NCBI RefSeq assembly: GCF_014651995.1
Contig: NZ_BMXY01000002.1
Location: forward strand, 186,001-250,000
DNA length: 64,000 nt
From: Cognatilysobacter xinjiangensis
Lineage (GTDB): Bacteria > Pseudomonadota > Gammaproteobacteria > Xanthomonadales > Xanthomonadaceae
Reading direction: 5' to 3'
Under the pieces are notes generated by a model. The model saw nothing but the letters and a program-made list of their open reading frames with translations. It had not been told where the DNA came from and searched no databases. Shown piece after piece: positions 47,289 through 57,380 of the stretch; the stretch's first letter is position 1; each line of letters begins with the position of its first letter. The translations under genes were made by a program, and so were the position numbers.

Positions 47289-49892
47289 GTGAAAAAGTCC
47301 TCCGCCCTGGTTGTCTCCGTCCTCGCCGGCGCCTGCATGGTCGCCCTGGCCCAGGACGGCTTCGAAGTGAACTGGCTCCAGCCCATCGCGCCCGCCGCGC
47401 CGGTGGACCTGGGCGCCGCCCCGGTCGACGAGACCCCGCAGCGCTGGTTCGTCGAGCTGGCGGGCAATCCCGTCGCCGAGCGCGGCTCGGCCAATGCCCT
47501 GCGCAGCGAGAAGCAGGCGTTCCGCGATGCCGCGCGCAGCGCCGGTGTCCGCTACATCGAGAACTACGCCTTCGACCAGCTGTTCAACGGCTTCTCGATC
47601 ACCGTCGCGCGCTCGCAGCTCGGCACGCTGATGCGGATCCCGGGCGTGAAGGCGATCTACCCGGTCGAGACGATCGACCTGCCCGACCAGCCGGCCGCTA
47701 GCGCGCCCGAGCTCTACACCGCGCTGTCGATGACCGGCGCGGACATCGCCGGCAGCGAGCTGGGGCTGACCGGCGCCGGCGTGCGCGTGGGCATCATGGA
47801 TACGGGCATCGACATCGACCATCCCGATTTCGGCGGTGGCGGCGTCAACGGCGGCACGCCGTTCCCCAGCGCGCGCATCGCCGATGGCTGGGATTTCGTC
47901 GGCGACGCCTTCAATGCAGACCCGGCCTCGGCCGGCTACAACCCGGTGCCGGCGCCGGATGCGCGTCCTGACGACTGCAACGGCCATGGCACGCACGTCG
48001 CCGGCATCGTCGGCGCCAACGGCAAGGTCAAGGGCGTCGCGCCGAAGGTCACCTTCAATGCCTACCGCGTGTTCGGCTGCGAGGGCTCGACCACGTCGGA
48101 CATCATGCTCGCCGCGATGGAGCGCGCGCTGCTCGACCGCGTCGACGTGCTCAACATGAGCATCGGCGCCTCGTTCCAGTGGCCCGAATACCCGACCGCC
48201 AAGGCGGCCACGCGCCTGGTCGACCGTGGCGTCGTGGTGGTGGCCTCGGCCGGCAACAGCGGCACCTCGGGCCTGTACGCTGTGAGCGCGCCGAGCCTCG
48301 GTGAGAAGGTCATCAGCGTCGCGTCCTACGACAACATCGGCATCGCGCAGGCGGCGTTCGCAGTCTCGCCCGACGCGCGCAAGATCGGCTTCAACCCCGC
48401 CACCGGCGCGCCGCCGCCGCCGGCCTCCGGCACCGCGCTGCTGGCCCGCACCGGCACCGCGACCTCGACCGCGGACGCGTGCAGCCCGCTGCCCGCCAAC
48501 AGCCTGGCCGGCAAGGTCGCTCTTATCCGTCGCGGTTCCTGCGGCTTCTACGACAAGGCCCGCAATGCGGAAGCCGCCGGCGCGATCGGCGTCGTCCTGT
48601 ACAACAACGTCGCGGGCGTGCTGAACCCGACGGTCGCCGGCACGCCGTCGGTCAACATCCCGACGGTGGGCATCAACGACGTCGACGGCGTGCTGCTCGA
48701 CGGCCGCATCGCCGCCGGCCCGACGCAGATCACCTGGGGCGACTTCCACGCCTCCCAGCCGAACCCGACGGGCGACCTGATCTCGTCGTTCTCGTCCTGG
48801 GGCACGTCGCCCGACCTGCAGCTCAAGCCGGACATCGGCGCGCCGGGCGGCTCGATCTACTCCACCTACCCGCTGGAGGCGGGCGGTTACGGCTCGCTGA
48901 GCGGCACGTCGATGGCGTCGCCGCACGTGGCCGGTGCGGCCGCGCTGCTGCTGCAGTACGCCCCGCGGACCCCGGCGCCGAAGGTGGCGGCGATCCTGCA
49001 GAACACCGCGGTGCCTAAGGCGTGGTCCGGTAATCCGGGCCTGGGCTTCCTGGACTCGGTGCACCGGCAGGGCGCCGGCATGATGCGCATCGACAAAGCC
49101 GTCGTCGCCGCCACGCGCGTGCAGCCGGGCAAGCTGTCGCTCGGCGAGAACCAGGGCGCCACATCGCAGGTGCGCTCGCTGCAGATCGAGAACACCGGCA
49201 ACAAGCCGGTGACCTACGCACTGTCGTACACGGCCGCGATCGGGACCGGCGCCGGTACCTTCGCCCTCAGCTACTTCTCGGGCGGCAGCGCGGTGACGTT
49301 CCCATCGCCGACGATCACCGTGGCGCCACGCAGCACCGCAACGCTCAACGCCACGATCCTCTCCGCCACTGCGCCCGCGGGAGGGCTCTACGGCGGCTAC
49401 ATCGTCATGACTCCGAACGACGGCAGCCCGACGCTGCGCGTGCCGTACTCGGGCTACATCGGCGACTACCAGGCCAAGCAGGTGCTGGTGCCGACGGCGA
49501 ACGGGTTCCCGTGGCTGGCCAAGCTGTCCGGCAACAGCTACACCCGCCAGGCGGCCGGTGCGACGTATTCGATGGCCGGCGACGACGTGCCGTTCTTCCT
49601 GATCCACTTCGAGCACCAGTCCCGCATCGTGCAGATGACCGTGCGCGACGCGACGACCGGCCGAGACTGGTACACGGCCTTCGAAACCGAGTACTTCGGT
49701 CGCAATTCCTCGGCGACGGGCTTCTACGCCTTCAGCTGGGACGGCACCACGCTGCAGGGCCGCCACCGCGTGCACACCGTGCCGGACGGCAAGTACATCG
49801 TGACGCTCAAGGTGCTCAAGGCGCTGGGCGACGAGTCCAACCCGGCGCACTGGGAGACCTGGAACTCGCCGGTCATCACGATCCAGCGCTGA
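47289..49892 (+). CDS. secreted subtilisin-like S8 serine protease with PA domain
   Basis: The 867-residue extracellular protease has a signal peptide (MKKSSALVVSVLAGACMVAL, cut near AQDG) and an inhibitor-I9-like propeptide (about residues 50-130). The S8 catalytic triad is Asp171 (GIMDTGIDIDHPD), His233 (NGHGTHVAGI) and Ser541 (LSGTSMASPHVAG), with oxyanion Asn323 (ASAGNSG). A PA domain is inserted at about 375-480. The C-terminal about 300 residues are beta-rich Fn3-like domains. The start is GTG at 47289. It resembles lytic proteases secreted by Lysobacter and xanthomonads. Confidence 0.95.
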   Translation: MKKSSALVVSVLAGACMVALAQDGFEVNWLQPIAPAAPVDLGAAPVDETPQRWFVELAGNPVAERGSANALRSEKQAFRDAARSAGVRYIENYAFDQLFNGFSITVARSQLGTLMRIPGVKAIYPVETIDLPDQPAASAPELYTALSMTGADIAGSELGLTGAGVRVGIMDTGIDIDHPDFGGGGVNGGTPFPSARIADGWDFVGDAFNADPASAGYNPVPAPDARPDDCNGHGTHVAGIVGANGKVKGVAPKVTFNAYRVFGCEGSTTSDIMLAAMERALLDRVDVLNMSIGASFQWPEYPTAKAATRLVDRGVVVVASAGNSGTSGLYAVSAPSLGEKVISVASYDNIGIAQAAFAVSPDARKIGFNPATGAPPPPASGTALLARTGTATSTADACSPLPANSLAGKVALIRRGSCGFYDKARNAEAAGAIGVVLYNNVAGVLNPTVAGTPSVNIPTVGINDVDGVLLDGRIAAGPTQITWGDFHASQPNPTGDLISSFSSWGTSPDLQLKPDIGAPGGSIYSTYPLEAGGYGSLSGTSMASPHVAGAAALLLQYAPRTPAPKVAAILQNTAVPKAWSGNPGLGFLDSVHRQGAGMMRIDKAVVAATRVQPGKLSLGENQGATSQVRSLQIENTGNKPVTYALSYTAAIGTGAGTFALSYFSGGSAVTFPSPTITVAPRSTATLNATILSATAPAGGLYGGYIVMTPNDGSPTLRVPYSGYIGDYQAKQVLVPTANGFPWLAKLSGNSYTRQAAGATYSMAGDDVPFFLIHFEHQSRIVQMTVRDATTGRDWYTAFETEYFGRNSSATGFYAFSWDGTTLQGRHRVHTVPDGKYIVTLKVLKALGDESNPAHWETWNSPVITIQR

Positions 49893-50020
49893 TCGCCGAT
49901 GGATGGGGCGGCTAGGGACGGCCGCCCTGAACCGTAAAGGTTTTGCTGCATTGCAGCGTGCATTCCCCGTCACGCATCTTTAACGATAGACCTGCACCCG
50001 ACGTGGGGGAGGGAGCAAAG

Positions 50021-50053
50021 GCCCGCTGCCAGCGATGACAGCGGGCTTTTTTT
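50021..50053 (+). terminator. rho-independent terminator before glnE
   Basis: The stem GCCCGCTG/CAGCGGGC (50021-50046) has a 10-base loop and is followed by seven T. It lies 129 bp after the S8 protease stop and 40 bp before glnE, and likely ends the protease transcript. Confidence 0.8.
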
Positions 50054-50092
50054 CGTCCCGGAAGCGGCCTTGCCGCGTGCCAGAATCCCCGC

Positions 50093-52870
50093 ATGACCGC
50101 ATCGATCGCGGCCGCGGCAGCGGTCGAAGCCCTCGTCGAACGTGCCCTCCAGCGGCTCGATCCGCCCACGCAGGCGCACGACCGCGTGGCCGCGGTGGCG
50201 CGCGCCAGCGATTTCGCAGTCGACACGCTCTCGCGCGATCCCGACCTGCTGGCGCGCCTGCTGGACGACGATGGCGCCACGCCGACGCCCGAGCCGCGGC
50301 TCGATCCCGACCTGCCCGGCGACTGGCCCGTGCGCCTGCGTCGCTATCGCGTGGCCGAGTCGACGCGGCTGATCTGGCGCGACGTGCACGGCCTCGACGG
50401 CGTCGAGGCGACCCTGGCCGGCAGCACGCGGCTGGCCGAGCGCTGCCTCGCGCTCGCGCTGGAGGTGCTGGAAGCGCAGTTCGTCGCGCGGCATGGCCAG
50501 GTGCGCGATCCCGACGGCCGCGTGCAGCGGCTGGTGGTGTTCGGCCTCGGCAAGCTCGGCGGCGGCGAACTCAACTTCAGTTCCGATGTCGACCTCGTCT
50601 ACGCGTACGAGGCCGCGGGCGAGTCCGACGGCGCGCGGCCGCTGGACGCCGAAGGCTACTTCACCCGCCTCGGCCAGCAGCTCGCGAAGCTGCTCGACGA
50701 AGTCACCGTCGACGGCTTCTGCCATCGCGTCGACCTGCGCCTGCGCCCGTTCGGGACCGCGGGGCGGCTCGCGTGGTCGTTCGGTGCGCTCGAGCAGTAC
50801 TTCCAGCGCGAGGGCCGCGACTGGGAACGCTATGCCTGGCAGAAGGCGCGGCCGGTCGCCGGCGACATCGAGGCCGGCGAGCGTTTCCTCGACGCGCTCA
50901 GGCCGTTCGTCTACCGGCGCTATCTCGACTTCGGCGCGCTCGACGGCTTACGCACGATGAAGGCCTCGATCGCCGCCGAAGTCGCGCGTCGCGAACTCGT
51001 CGACGACATCAAGCGCGGGCCCGGCGGTATCCGCGAAATCGAATTTCTCGTGCAGGCGCTGCAGCTGATCCGCGGCGGCCGCGAGCCCGCGCTGCGCGAG
51101 CGCCGCCTGCTGCCGGCGCTGCGTGCGCTGGTCGAGGCCGGCCATATCGATGCGCACACCGGCGACGCGCTCGCCGAGGCCTACCGTTTCCTGCGCCGCG
51201 TCGAGAACCGGCTGCAGATGCTGCGCGACGCACAGACGCATGCGCTGCCGGACGACGAGGTCGCTCGGCATCGCATCGCGACCGGCCTCGGCTATGCCGA
51301 CTGGACGGCCTTCCTGCCCGCGCTGGAGGCCGTGCGCTCGCGCGTGAGCGCCGAGTTCGGCGCGCTGCTGGCACCGCGCGAGCGCGATGCCGCGCCCGGT
51401 GCGCTGGCCGCCTACTGGGGCGCGCTGCCGCAGGCCGGCGAGGCCGACGTGCTGGCCGGCGCGGGATTCGCCGATGCGCTGGCCGCCGATTCGCTGCTGC
51501 GCGACTTCGCCCGTGCACCCGCGGTGCAGGCGTTGTCGGACGCGACGCGCGCGCGGCTCGATCGCGTGATGCCGGCACTGTTGGAAGCCGCGGCCTCGTC
51601 CAGCGAGCCGATGCTCGCGATGCGTCGCCTGCTCGCGCTGGTCGGCAACATCCTGCGCCGCAGCGCGTATCTCGCATTGCTCGACGAGCAGCCGGCGGCG
51701 CTTGCGCGGCTGGTCGACGTGGTCGCGCACAGCGCACTGCTGGCCGAGCGGCTCGCCGCGTACCCGCTGCTGCTCGACGAGTTGCTCGATGCACGCGTCG
51801 CCGGTGCCTTGCCGGATCGCGACGCGTTGCTGGCCGTCTGCCGCGAGGCGGTCGCCGGCATCGACGACACCGAGCAGGCGCTACGTGCGCTCAACGAGGC
51901 GCGGCAGGCGCTGAGCTTCCGCATCGCGATGGCCGTGCGCGACCGCCGCCAGCCGGCTGCGGAGAGCGCGCGCCAGCTGGCCTGGCTCGCCGATGCGGTG
52001 GTGGACGAGGTCGTGGGCCTCGCGGACCGCGAGATGGTGGCCGCGCACGGTCGCGTCGCCGGCGCGCGCTTCGTCGTGCTGGGCTACGGCAGCCTCGGCG
52101 GCGAGGAGCTCGGCTTCGGCTCCGACCTCGACCTCGTGTTCCTCTACGACGCGCCGGCCGATGCCGAATCCGACGGTGCCCGCGCTCTCGACGCGCAACG
52201 CTGGTTCGCGCGGCTCGCGCAGAAGGTGGTCGCGCTGCTGGGCGCGCCGACCGGCGCGGGGCGCCTGTTCGACGTCGACGTGCGCCTGCGTCCCGACGGC
52301 GCGAAAGGCCTGCTGGTGTCGAGCCTGGCGAGCTTCGCCGCCTACCAGCGCGAGCGTGCGTGGACATGGGAACACCAGGCGCTGGTGCGTGCGCGCTGCA
52401 TCGGGGGCGACGCGACGCTGTGCGCGGACTTCGACCGCATTCGCGCCGAGGTGCTCGGCCGCGAGCGCGAACGCGCGCAGGTGATGGACGAGGTCTCGCA
52501 GATGCGCCGCCGCATGCGCGCCGAGCTCGACCGCAGCGACGCGGCCGCGTTCGACCTCAAGCAGGGCGAGGGCGGCCTGGTCGACCTGGAATTCGTGTTG
52601 CAGGCGCTCGTGCTGGCACGCAGTGCCCGTCGCGCTGCGCTGCTCGGGCCGCGCAACACGCGTGCGTTGATCGCGACGTGCGCGGAGGCGGGCGTGCTCG
52701 ATACGACGGTCGCCGGTGCGCTGTCGGAAGCGCACGCGCTGATGCTCGCGCGCGGGCTGGACTGCACGCTCGATCGCCGCGCGCGCCGCGTGCCGGCCGG
52801 CGATGCCGCGGTGGACGCCGCGCGCGCGATCGTGCGCGACGTCGCCACCGCCTGCGGGCTCGCGTTCTGA
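50093..52870 (+). CDS. glnE: glutamine synthetase adenylyltransferase/adenylyl-removing enzyme
   Basis: GlnE switches glutamine synthetase off by adenylylation and on by phosphorolysis, under PII control. The 925-residue protein has two nucleotidyltransferase halves. The first (deadenylylating) has [20 protein letters not shown] and the second (adenylylating) [20 protein letters not shown], each with the G-S-D-x-D metal motif. Each half is followed by a PII-uridylyltransferase-type helical region ([40 protein letters not shown]). Length is normal. Confidence 0.97.
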   Translation: MTASIAAAAAVEALVERALQRLDPPTQAHDRVAAVARASDFAVDTLSRDPDLLARLLDDDGATPTPEPRLDPDLPGDWPVRLRRYRVAESTRLIWRDVHGLDGVEATLAGSTRLAERCLALALEVLEAQFVARHGQVRDPDGRVQRLVVFGLGKLGGGELNFSSDVDLVYAYEAAGESDGARPLDAEGYFTRLGQQLAKLLDEVTVDGFCHRVDLRLRPFGTAGRLAWSFGALEQYFQREGRDWERYAWQKARPVAGDIEAGERFLDALRPFVYRRYLDFGALDGLRTMKASIAAEVARRELVDDIKRGPGGIREIEFLVQALQLIRGGREPALRERRLLPALRALVEAGHIDAHTGDALAEAYRFLRRVENRLQMLRDAQTHALPDDEVARHRIATGLGYADWTAFLPALEAVRSRVSAEFGALLAPRERDAAPGALAAYWGALPQAGEADVLAGAGFADALAADSLLRDFARAPAVQALSDATRARLDRVMPALLEAAASSSEPMLAMRRLLALVGNILRRSAYLALLDEQPAALARLVDVVAHSALLAERLAAYPLLLDELLDARVAGALPDRDALLAVCREAVAGIDDTEQALRALNEARQALSFRIAMAVRDRRQPAAESARQLAWLADAVVDEVVGLADREMVAAHGRVAGARFVVLGYGSLGGEELGFGSDLDLVFLYDAPADAESDGARALDAQRWFARLAQKVVALLGAPTGAGRLFDVDVRLRPDGAKGLLVSSLASFAAYQRERAWTWEHQALVRARCIGGDATLCADFDRIRAEVLGRERERAQVMDEVSQMRRRMRAELDRSDAAAFDLKQGEGGLVDLEFVLQALVLARSARRAALLGPRNTRALIATCAEAGVLDTTVAGALSEAHALMLARGLDCTLDRRARRVPAGDAAVDAARAIVRDVATACGLAF

Positions 52871-52959
52871 GGCCCGACTGAGGGGCAGGTGTCGCGTCGG
52901 CGTGCCGAAAGAAACGTGCGGCATGGACCGCCCCTCGGCGATGCCGCTTCGACCTGCGA

Positions 52960-53931
52960 TCAGCCGCCGATCCCGAAGCGCTCGCGCAGGAGCGCGGCCA
53001 CGCGTTGAGTCTCGCGCATCGGTTCGGCGTCGAACGGGGCCAGCACGGCATCGAAGGCGCGCACGCGGCCGCGTTCGCGGAGCGCCTCGACGAAGCGCCG
53101 CGGACGCCCGTGCAACTGGCGGTCGCCGGCCACGAAGACGGGTGCGCGCGTGGCGGCGGCTTCCGAAATCATGTTCACCGAGTCGGCGGTGCAGACGATG
53201 CGGTCGGCCCAGCCGAGCAGACCGGCATAGGGATTGCGACCGTCGACCGAACCGCTCCAGACGATGCCCGGCAGGCCCTGCAGGCGTTTCTTGACGCGCA
53301 CCACCATCGCGGGCGGCGTGCGTCGCGACGTCGTGGCCAGCACGCTGCCGCCCTCGCGCTCGACCACCTTGCGCACGTCGCGCAGCCAGCGGTCGAGGCG
53401 ACGCATCGACATGCGCATGTCCGAGGTCGGCCCGCCGATCAGCAACGCGGTGCGCGGGCCCGGCAGCTTGCCGAGCGCCGCGAAGGCGGCGCGCGAGGCG
53501 CCGAGCCAGCCGTCCTGCACGGGATTGAGCGAGCCCAGCAGCTCGACCACGTTGGCCCCGCGCAGGCGGTCGTGCTGCGGCGCCACTACCGCATCCCAGT
53601 GCGAGCTGCGGATGCGCGGGTCGAGGATCTGCACGGCCTGCGCGCCGTGTTCGCGCAGCACGCGCGTGGCGAGCGCGGCTTGCCGGCCGCAGCCGATGGC
53701 CAGCGTGCGGGCGAGCGCGGGATCGCGCAGGCGCGCCTCGAGCTCGGCGCCGAACGCACGCTCGGCGCCGCCGATGCGGCGCGGCGCCAGCCAGCGCCAG
53801 GGCGCGCGCGGGGCCAGCACGATGTCCTGCGTCGGCAGCTTCAGCGCGTCGGCGAGCGCGCGCGCCTGCCGCAGGTTGCCGGCATGGCCGTCGGTGACGA
53901 CGAGGATCTGCGAGGGAGATGAGCGTTGCAC
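52960..53931 (-). CDS. ELM1/GtrOC_1 family protein (DUF1022)
   Basis: The 323-residue protein starts with [20 protein letters not shown]. It contains [43 protein letters not shown] and [20 protein letters not shown]. These are motifs of the 'mitochondrial fission ELM1' family, whose fold is like GT-B glycosyltransferases. The bacterial function is unknown; a link to envelope glycan synthesis is inferred from the fold and from the LPS genes 3 kb away. The start is GTG at 53931; the ATG further upstream would overlap the divergent gene. Confidence 0.85.
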   Translation of the reverse strand: MQRSSPSQILVVTDGHAGNLRQARALADALKLPTQDIVLAPRAPWRWLAPRRIGGAERAFGAELEARLRDPALARTLAIGCGRQAALATRVLREHGAQAVQILDPRIRSSHWDAVVAPQHDRLRGANVVELLGSLNPVQDGWLGASRAAFAALGKLPGPRTALLIGGPTSDMRMSMRRLDRWLRDVRKVVEREGGSVLATTSRRTPPAMVVRVKKRLQGLPGIVWSGSVDGRNPYAGLLGWADRIVCTADSVNMISEAAATRAPVFVAGDRQLHGRPRRFVEALRERGRVRAFDAVLAPFDAEPMRETQRVAALLRERFGIGG

Positions 53932-54013
53932 GGGTCGGATCGATCCGTTCCGGGGCCCGCCACGGGCGTTCTGCGGGCGTGACTCTACACTGCGATCCCC
54001 ACACGCCGAGGAG

Positions 54014-54610
54014 ATGTCGATGTCGCAGCCGCTGTCGCAGGAGGTGCTCGACCAGCTGTTCGTCACCGCGCGCACCCATAACCGTTTCACCGGCGAAGTG
54101 TCGGACGAGACGCTGCAGCGCCTCTACGAGCTGGTGAAGATGGGCCCGACGGCGGCCAATTCCTGCCCGGCGCGCTTCGTGTTCGTGAAGTCGCCCGAGG
54201 CCAAGCAGCGCCTCGCGCCCGCATTGGACGAGGGCAATCGCGACAAGACGCTGGCCGCGCCGGTCACCGTGATCGTCGGCTACGACCTCGCGTTCTACGA
54301 CAAGCTGCCGTATCTGTTTCCGCACACCGATGCGAAGGGCTGGTTCGACGGCAAGCCCGAGGCCGACCTGCACACCATCGGCCTGCGCAACAGCTCGCTG
54401 CAGGGCGCCTACCTGATCCTCGCCGCGCGCGCGCTGGGCCTGGATACCGGCCCGATGTCCGGTTTCGACGCCGCGAAGATCGATGCCGAGTTCTTCGCCG
54501 GCACGCGCATCCGTTCCAACTTCCTCGTGAACCTCGGGGAAGGCGACGCCACCCAGATCTTCCCCCGACTGCCGCGCCTGCCGTTCGAAGAAGCCGCGCG
54601 GATCCTCTGA
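54014..54610 (+). CDS. rutE: RutE-like malonic semialdehyde reductase / nitroreductase
   Basis: The 198-residue FMN-binding nitroreductase-family protein shows the RutE/HadB pattern: [76 protein letters not shown] and [16 protein letters not shown]. RutE reduces malonic semialdehyde to 3-hydroxypropionate in pyrimidine breakdown. No other rut gene is nearby, so it may act on another carbonyl or quinone substrate. ATG at 54014 or 54020. Confidence 0.88.
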   Translation: MSMSQPLSQEVLDQLFVTARTHNRFTGEVSDETLQRLYELVKMGPTAANSCPARFVFVKSPEAKQRLAPALDEGNRDKTLAAPVTVIVGYDLAFYDKLPYLFPHTDAKGWFDGKPEADLHTIGLRNSSLQGAYLILAARALGLDTGPMSGFDAAKIDAEFFAGTRIRSNFLVNLGEGDATQIFPRLPRLPFEEAARIL

Positions 54611-54635
54611 TCCATCCACATCGCAGGAGCCTTCC

Positions 54636-55244
54636 ATGATGATCAAGCGCATTGCCCTCGCGGCCGCACTGGCCGCCGTTTCCACCGTCGCCTTCGCCGC
54701 GCCCGTCGCCTACAAGATCGACCCGACGCATACCGACGTGGTTGCGACCTGGAGCCACATGGGCTTCTCGAACCCGAGCGCGCACTTCGGCAACGTCGAC
54801 GGCACCATCGTCTACGACGCGCAGAACGTCGGCGCGTCCAAGGTCGAGGTCACCATTCCGCTGTCGGGCCTGAGCACGCATGTCGAGGGGCTCGACAAGC
54901 ACATGCGAACGGCCGATCTGTTCGACGTCGCGAAGTTCCCGTCGATCACCTTCCGCAGCACCAAGGTCGAAGCGGCCGGCGACAACCGCCTGCGCGTGAC
55001 CGGCGACCTCACCGTCCGCGGCGTCACCAAGCCGGCGGTGCTCGACGTCACCCTCAACAAGGTGGGCGAGCATCCGATGAAGAAGGTGCCGTCGATCGGC
55101 TTCGACGCCAGCACCACGCTCAAGCGCAGCGACTTCGGCATCGCGTACGCGGTGCCGGCCGTGAGCGACGAGATCCGCATCAGCATCACCACCGAGGCCA
55201 GCGCCGAGCGCGCCAAGGCCACGGTGCAGCCGAAGAAGAAGTAA
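54636..55244 (+). CDS. YceI-family periplasmic lipid-binding protein
   Basis: The 202-residue protein has a signal peptide (MMIKRIALAAALAAVSTVAF, cut after AFA) and a YceI/TTHA0802 lipocalin-like barrel. Family features are YKIDPTHTDVVATWSHMGFS, FDVAKFPSITFRSTKV, GDLTVRGVTKPAVLDVTLNK and SIGFDASTTLKRSDFGIAYA. The family binds isoprenoid-type lipids and is often stress- or pH-induced. It lies between rutE and pirin on the same strand with short gaps. Confidence 0.93.
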   Translation: MMIKRIALAAALAAVSTVAFAAPVAYKIDPTHTDVVATWSHMGFSNPSAHFGNVDGTIVYDAQNVGASKVEVTIPLSGLSTHVEGLDKHMRTADLFDVAKFPSITFRSTKVEAAGDNRLRVTGDLTVRGVTKPAVLDVTLNKVGEHPMKKVPSIGFDASTTLKRSDFGIAYAVPAVSDEIRISITTEASAERAKATVQPKKK

Positions 55245-55248
55245 CGCC

Positions 55249-55953
55249 ATGATCATCGAGCGCCCGGCCGATTCGCGGGGCCATGCGAGGCACGGCTGGC
55301 TGGACAGCCGCCACACGTTCTCGTTCGGCAACTACTACGACCCGCAGTGGATGGGTTTCGGGCCGCTTCGCGTGATCAACGAGGACCGCGTGGCCGGCGG
55401 CGGGGGCTTCCCGCCGCACGGCCACGCCAACATGGAAATCATCTCGATCGTCCTCGACGGCGCGCTCGCGCACGAGGACAGCGCTGGGGGCGGCGGCACC
55501 ATCGCGCGCGGCGACGTGCAGTGGATGGGCGCGGGCCACGGCGTGCAGCACAGCGAGTTCAACGCGTCCAAGACCGAGCCGGTGCATTTCCTGCAGGTCT
55601 GGATCCAGCCCGACCGCGTCAACATGCCGCCAGGCTATGCGCAGCGCTCGCCACAACCCGGCGATGCCGACGGCGGCTGGGTGCTGCTGGCCTCGCCCGA
55701 CGGCGCCGACGGCAGCATCGCGATCCGCCAGGACGCGCGCCTCTACCGTGCCGCGCTCGCAGCCGGTGCCGGCCTGCAGCATGCCCTCGACGTCGGCCGC
55801 CGCTACTGGCTGCAGGTCACGCGCGGCACCGTGCTGGCCGCCGACCGCGTGCTGCGCGCCGGCGACGCGCTGGGATTCGTCGACGAGGCCGACCCACTGC
55901 AGCTCGAAGCCAACGGCGAGGCCGAGGTGTTGCTGTTCGACCTGCCGCGCTGA
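55249..55953 (+). CDS. pirin family protein (YhhW-type)
   Basis: The 234-residue bicupin has an N-terminal pirin cupin with likely metal ligands in GGFPPHGHANMEIISIVLDG (His-x-His and Glu) and VQWMGAGHGVQHSEFN. The C-terminal half has the partly degenerate second cupin. E. coli YhhW shows quercetin 2,3-dioxygenase activity, but the natural role is unknown. It starts 4 bp after the yceI-like gene stop, suggesting one transcript. Confidence 0.92.
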   Translation: MIIERPADSRGHARHGWLDSRHTFSFGNYYDPQWMGFGPLRVINEDRVAGGGGFPPHGHANMEIISIVLDGALAHEDSAGGGGTIARGDVQWMGAGHGVQHSEFNASKTEPVHFLQVWIQPDRVNMPPGYAQRSPQPGDADGGWVLLASPDGADGSIAIRQDARLYRAALAAGAGLQHALDVGRRYWLQVTRGTVLAADRVLRAGDALGFVDEADPLQLEANGEAEVLLFDLPR

Positions 55954-56011
55954 CGGGCCGTCGCGCCGCGGCTGGTAGAATCCACGGCCTCACCGCAGCG
56001 CCCATTCCGTC

Positions 56012-56224
56012 ATGACCGACCCTACCGCTTCGAGCGCCCCGCAGAACGCCGAACAGGCCAACGCCCGCCAGCGCTACGTGGTCGGCATCAAGGACCTGCC
56101 GCTGAGCTGCCCGCTGCCGGAGATGGCGCTGTGGAACTCGCATCCGCGCGTGTTCCTGCCGATCGAGGCCGAGCGCGAGTGCCAGTGCCCGTACTGCGGC
56201 GCGCATTTCGTCCTCGAGGAGTGA
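56012..56224 (+). CDS. zinc-finger (zf-CHCC) protein
   Basis: The 70-residue protein ends with the CHCC zinc finger: LSCPLPEMALWNSHPRVFLP and CQCPYCGAHFVLEE, with Cys, His, Cys and Cys as ligands. Bacterial homologues resemble the NDUFS6 subunit of complex I, but their role is not known. It lies 24 bp before the LPS gene block, a position conserved in many proteobacteria, where it sits near waa or lipid A genes. Confidence 0.9.
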   Translation: MTDPTASSAPQNAEQANARQRYVVGIKDLPLSCPLPEMALWNSHPRVFLPIEAERECQCPYCGAHFVLEE

Positions 56225-56248
56225 GCCGCCCGCGGCCCTGAGCCCGGC

Positions 56249-57376
56249 ATGGCTTCCCGCCCCGCGTCGACCCGCCCGCTGACCGTCGTCCAGCTGCTGC
56301 CCGCGCTGGAGTCGGGCGGTGTCGAGCGTTCGACGCTCGAGATCGCGCAGGCGCTGGCCGACGCCGGCCATCGCGCCGTGGTGGTCTCGCGCGGCGGCCG
56401 TCTGGTGTCGCGGCTGGAGGCGCTCGGCGCCACGCACGTCGAACTCGACATCGGGCGCAAGTCGCTGGGCGTACTGCGCCACGTGCGCGCGCTTCGACGC
56501 GTGCTCGCCGGCGCCGACATCGTGCACGCGCGCTCGCGGCTGCCGGCGTGGATGGGGCTGCTCGCGTTGCGTGGCATCGACGAGCCGCGACGTCCGCGCT
56601 TCGTCACCACGGTGCATGGCCTGAACTCGCCGTCGCGCTACAGCGCGGTGATGACCCGCGGCCAGCGCGTGATCTGCGTGTCGCGCACCGTGCGCGACTA
56701 CGTGCTGCGGCATTACCCGTCCACCGATCCATCGAAGCTGCGCGTGATCGCCCGCGGGATCGACGCGTCGATGTTCCCGCGCACCGCGTGGCCCGACGCC
56801 GACGCGCGCGCCCGGGTCGCGGCGCAGCATCCAGCGCTCGCGGGCGACGGCCCGCTGCTGCTGCTGCCGGGCCGCGGCACGCGGCTCAAGGGCCACGGCG
56901 ACGGCCTCGCGCTCCTCGCGCGGCTGCGTAGCGACGGTCTCGATGCACGTCTGTGGTTGCCGGGTGCTCGCGAAGCGGGCCGCGAGGCCTACATCATCGA
57001 GCTCGAACGCGAAGCCGCGCAGCTCGGCGTCGCCGACGCGATCGCGTTCACGCCGCCGACCGATGCGATCGCGCACGCGTATGCGGCGAGCGACCTCGTG
57101 CTGCAGCTCTCGCGCAAGCCCGAGGCCTTCGGGCGCACGGTCGTCGAGGCGTTGTCCGTCGGCCGGCCCGTGCTGGGCTGGGCGCACGGCGGCGTCGGCG
57201 AGCTGCTCGCCGACTTCGAGCCCGAGGGCGCGGTGCCGCCGTTCGACATCGAGCGCCTGCACGCCACCGCCGCCATGTTGCTCGCGCGGCCGCCACGGCT
57301 GCCGGCTAGCATTCCGCTCACGTTGCAGGCCATGCAGGAGGCGACGCTTGGCGTCTATCACGAACTCGCCGGCTGA
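56249..57376 (+). CDS. GT4-family glycosyltransferase (LPS core)
   Basis: The 375-residue GT-B enzyme has the N-terminal PALESGGVERSTLEIAQALA pattern typical of GT4. The C-terminal sugar-nucleotide site has LLLLPGRGTRLKGHGDGLAL, the E-x7-E region SRKPEAFGRTVVEALSVGRP and GWAHGGVGELL. It is predicted to add a sugar to LPS core or a related glycan at the inner face of the inner membrane. The donor sugar is unknown. First of four coupled envelope genes. Confidence 0.9.
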   Translation: MASRPASTRPLTVVQLLPALESGGVERSTLEIAQALADAGHRAVVVSRGGRLVSRLEALGATHVELDIGRKSLGVLRHVRALRRVLAGADIVHARSRLPAWMGLLALRGIDEPRRPRFVTTVHGLNSPSRYSAVMTRGQRVICVSRTVRDYVLRHYPSTDPSKLRVIARGIDASMFPRTAWPDADARARVAAQHPALAGDGPLLLLPGRGTRLKGHGDGLALLARLRSDGLDARLWLPGAREAGREAYIIELEREAAQLGVADAIAFTPPTDAIAHAYAASDLVLQLSRKPEAFGRTVVEALSVGRPVLGWAHGGVGELLADFEPEGAVPPFDIERLHATAAMLLARPPRLPASIPLTLQAMQEATLGVYHELAG

Positions 57377-57380
57377 CGGC

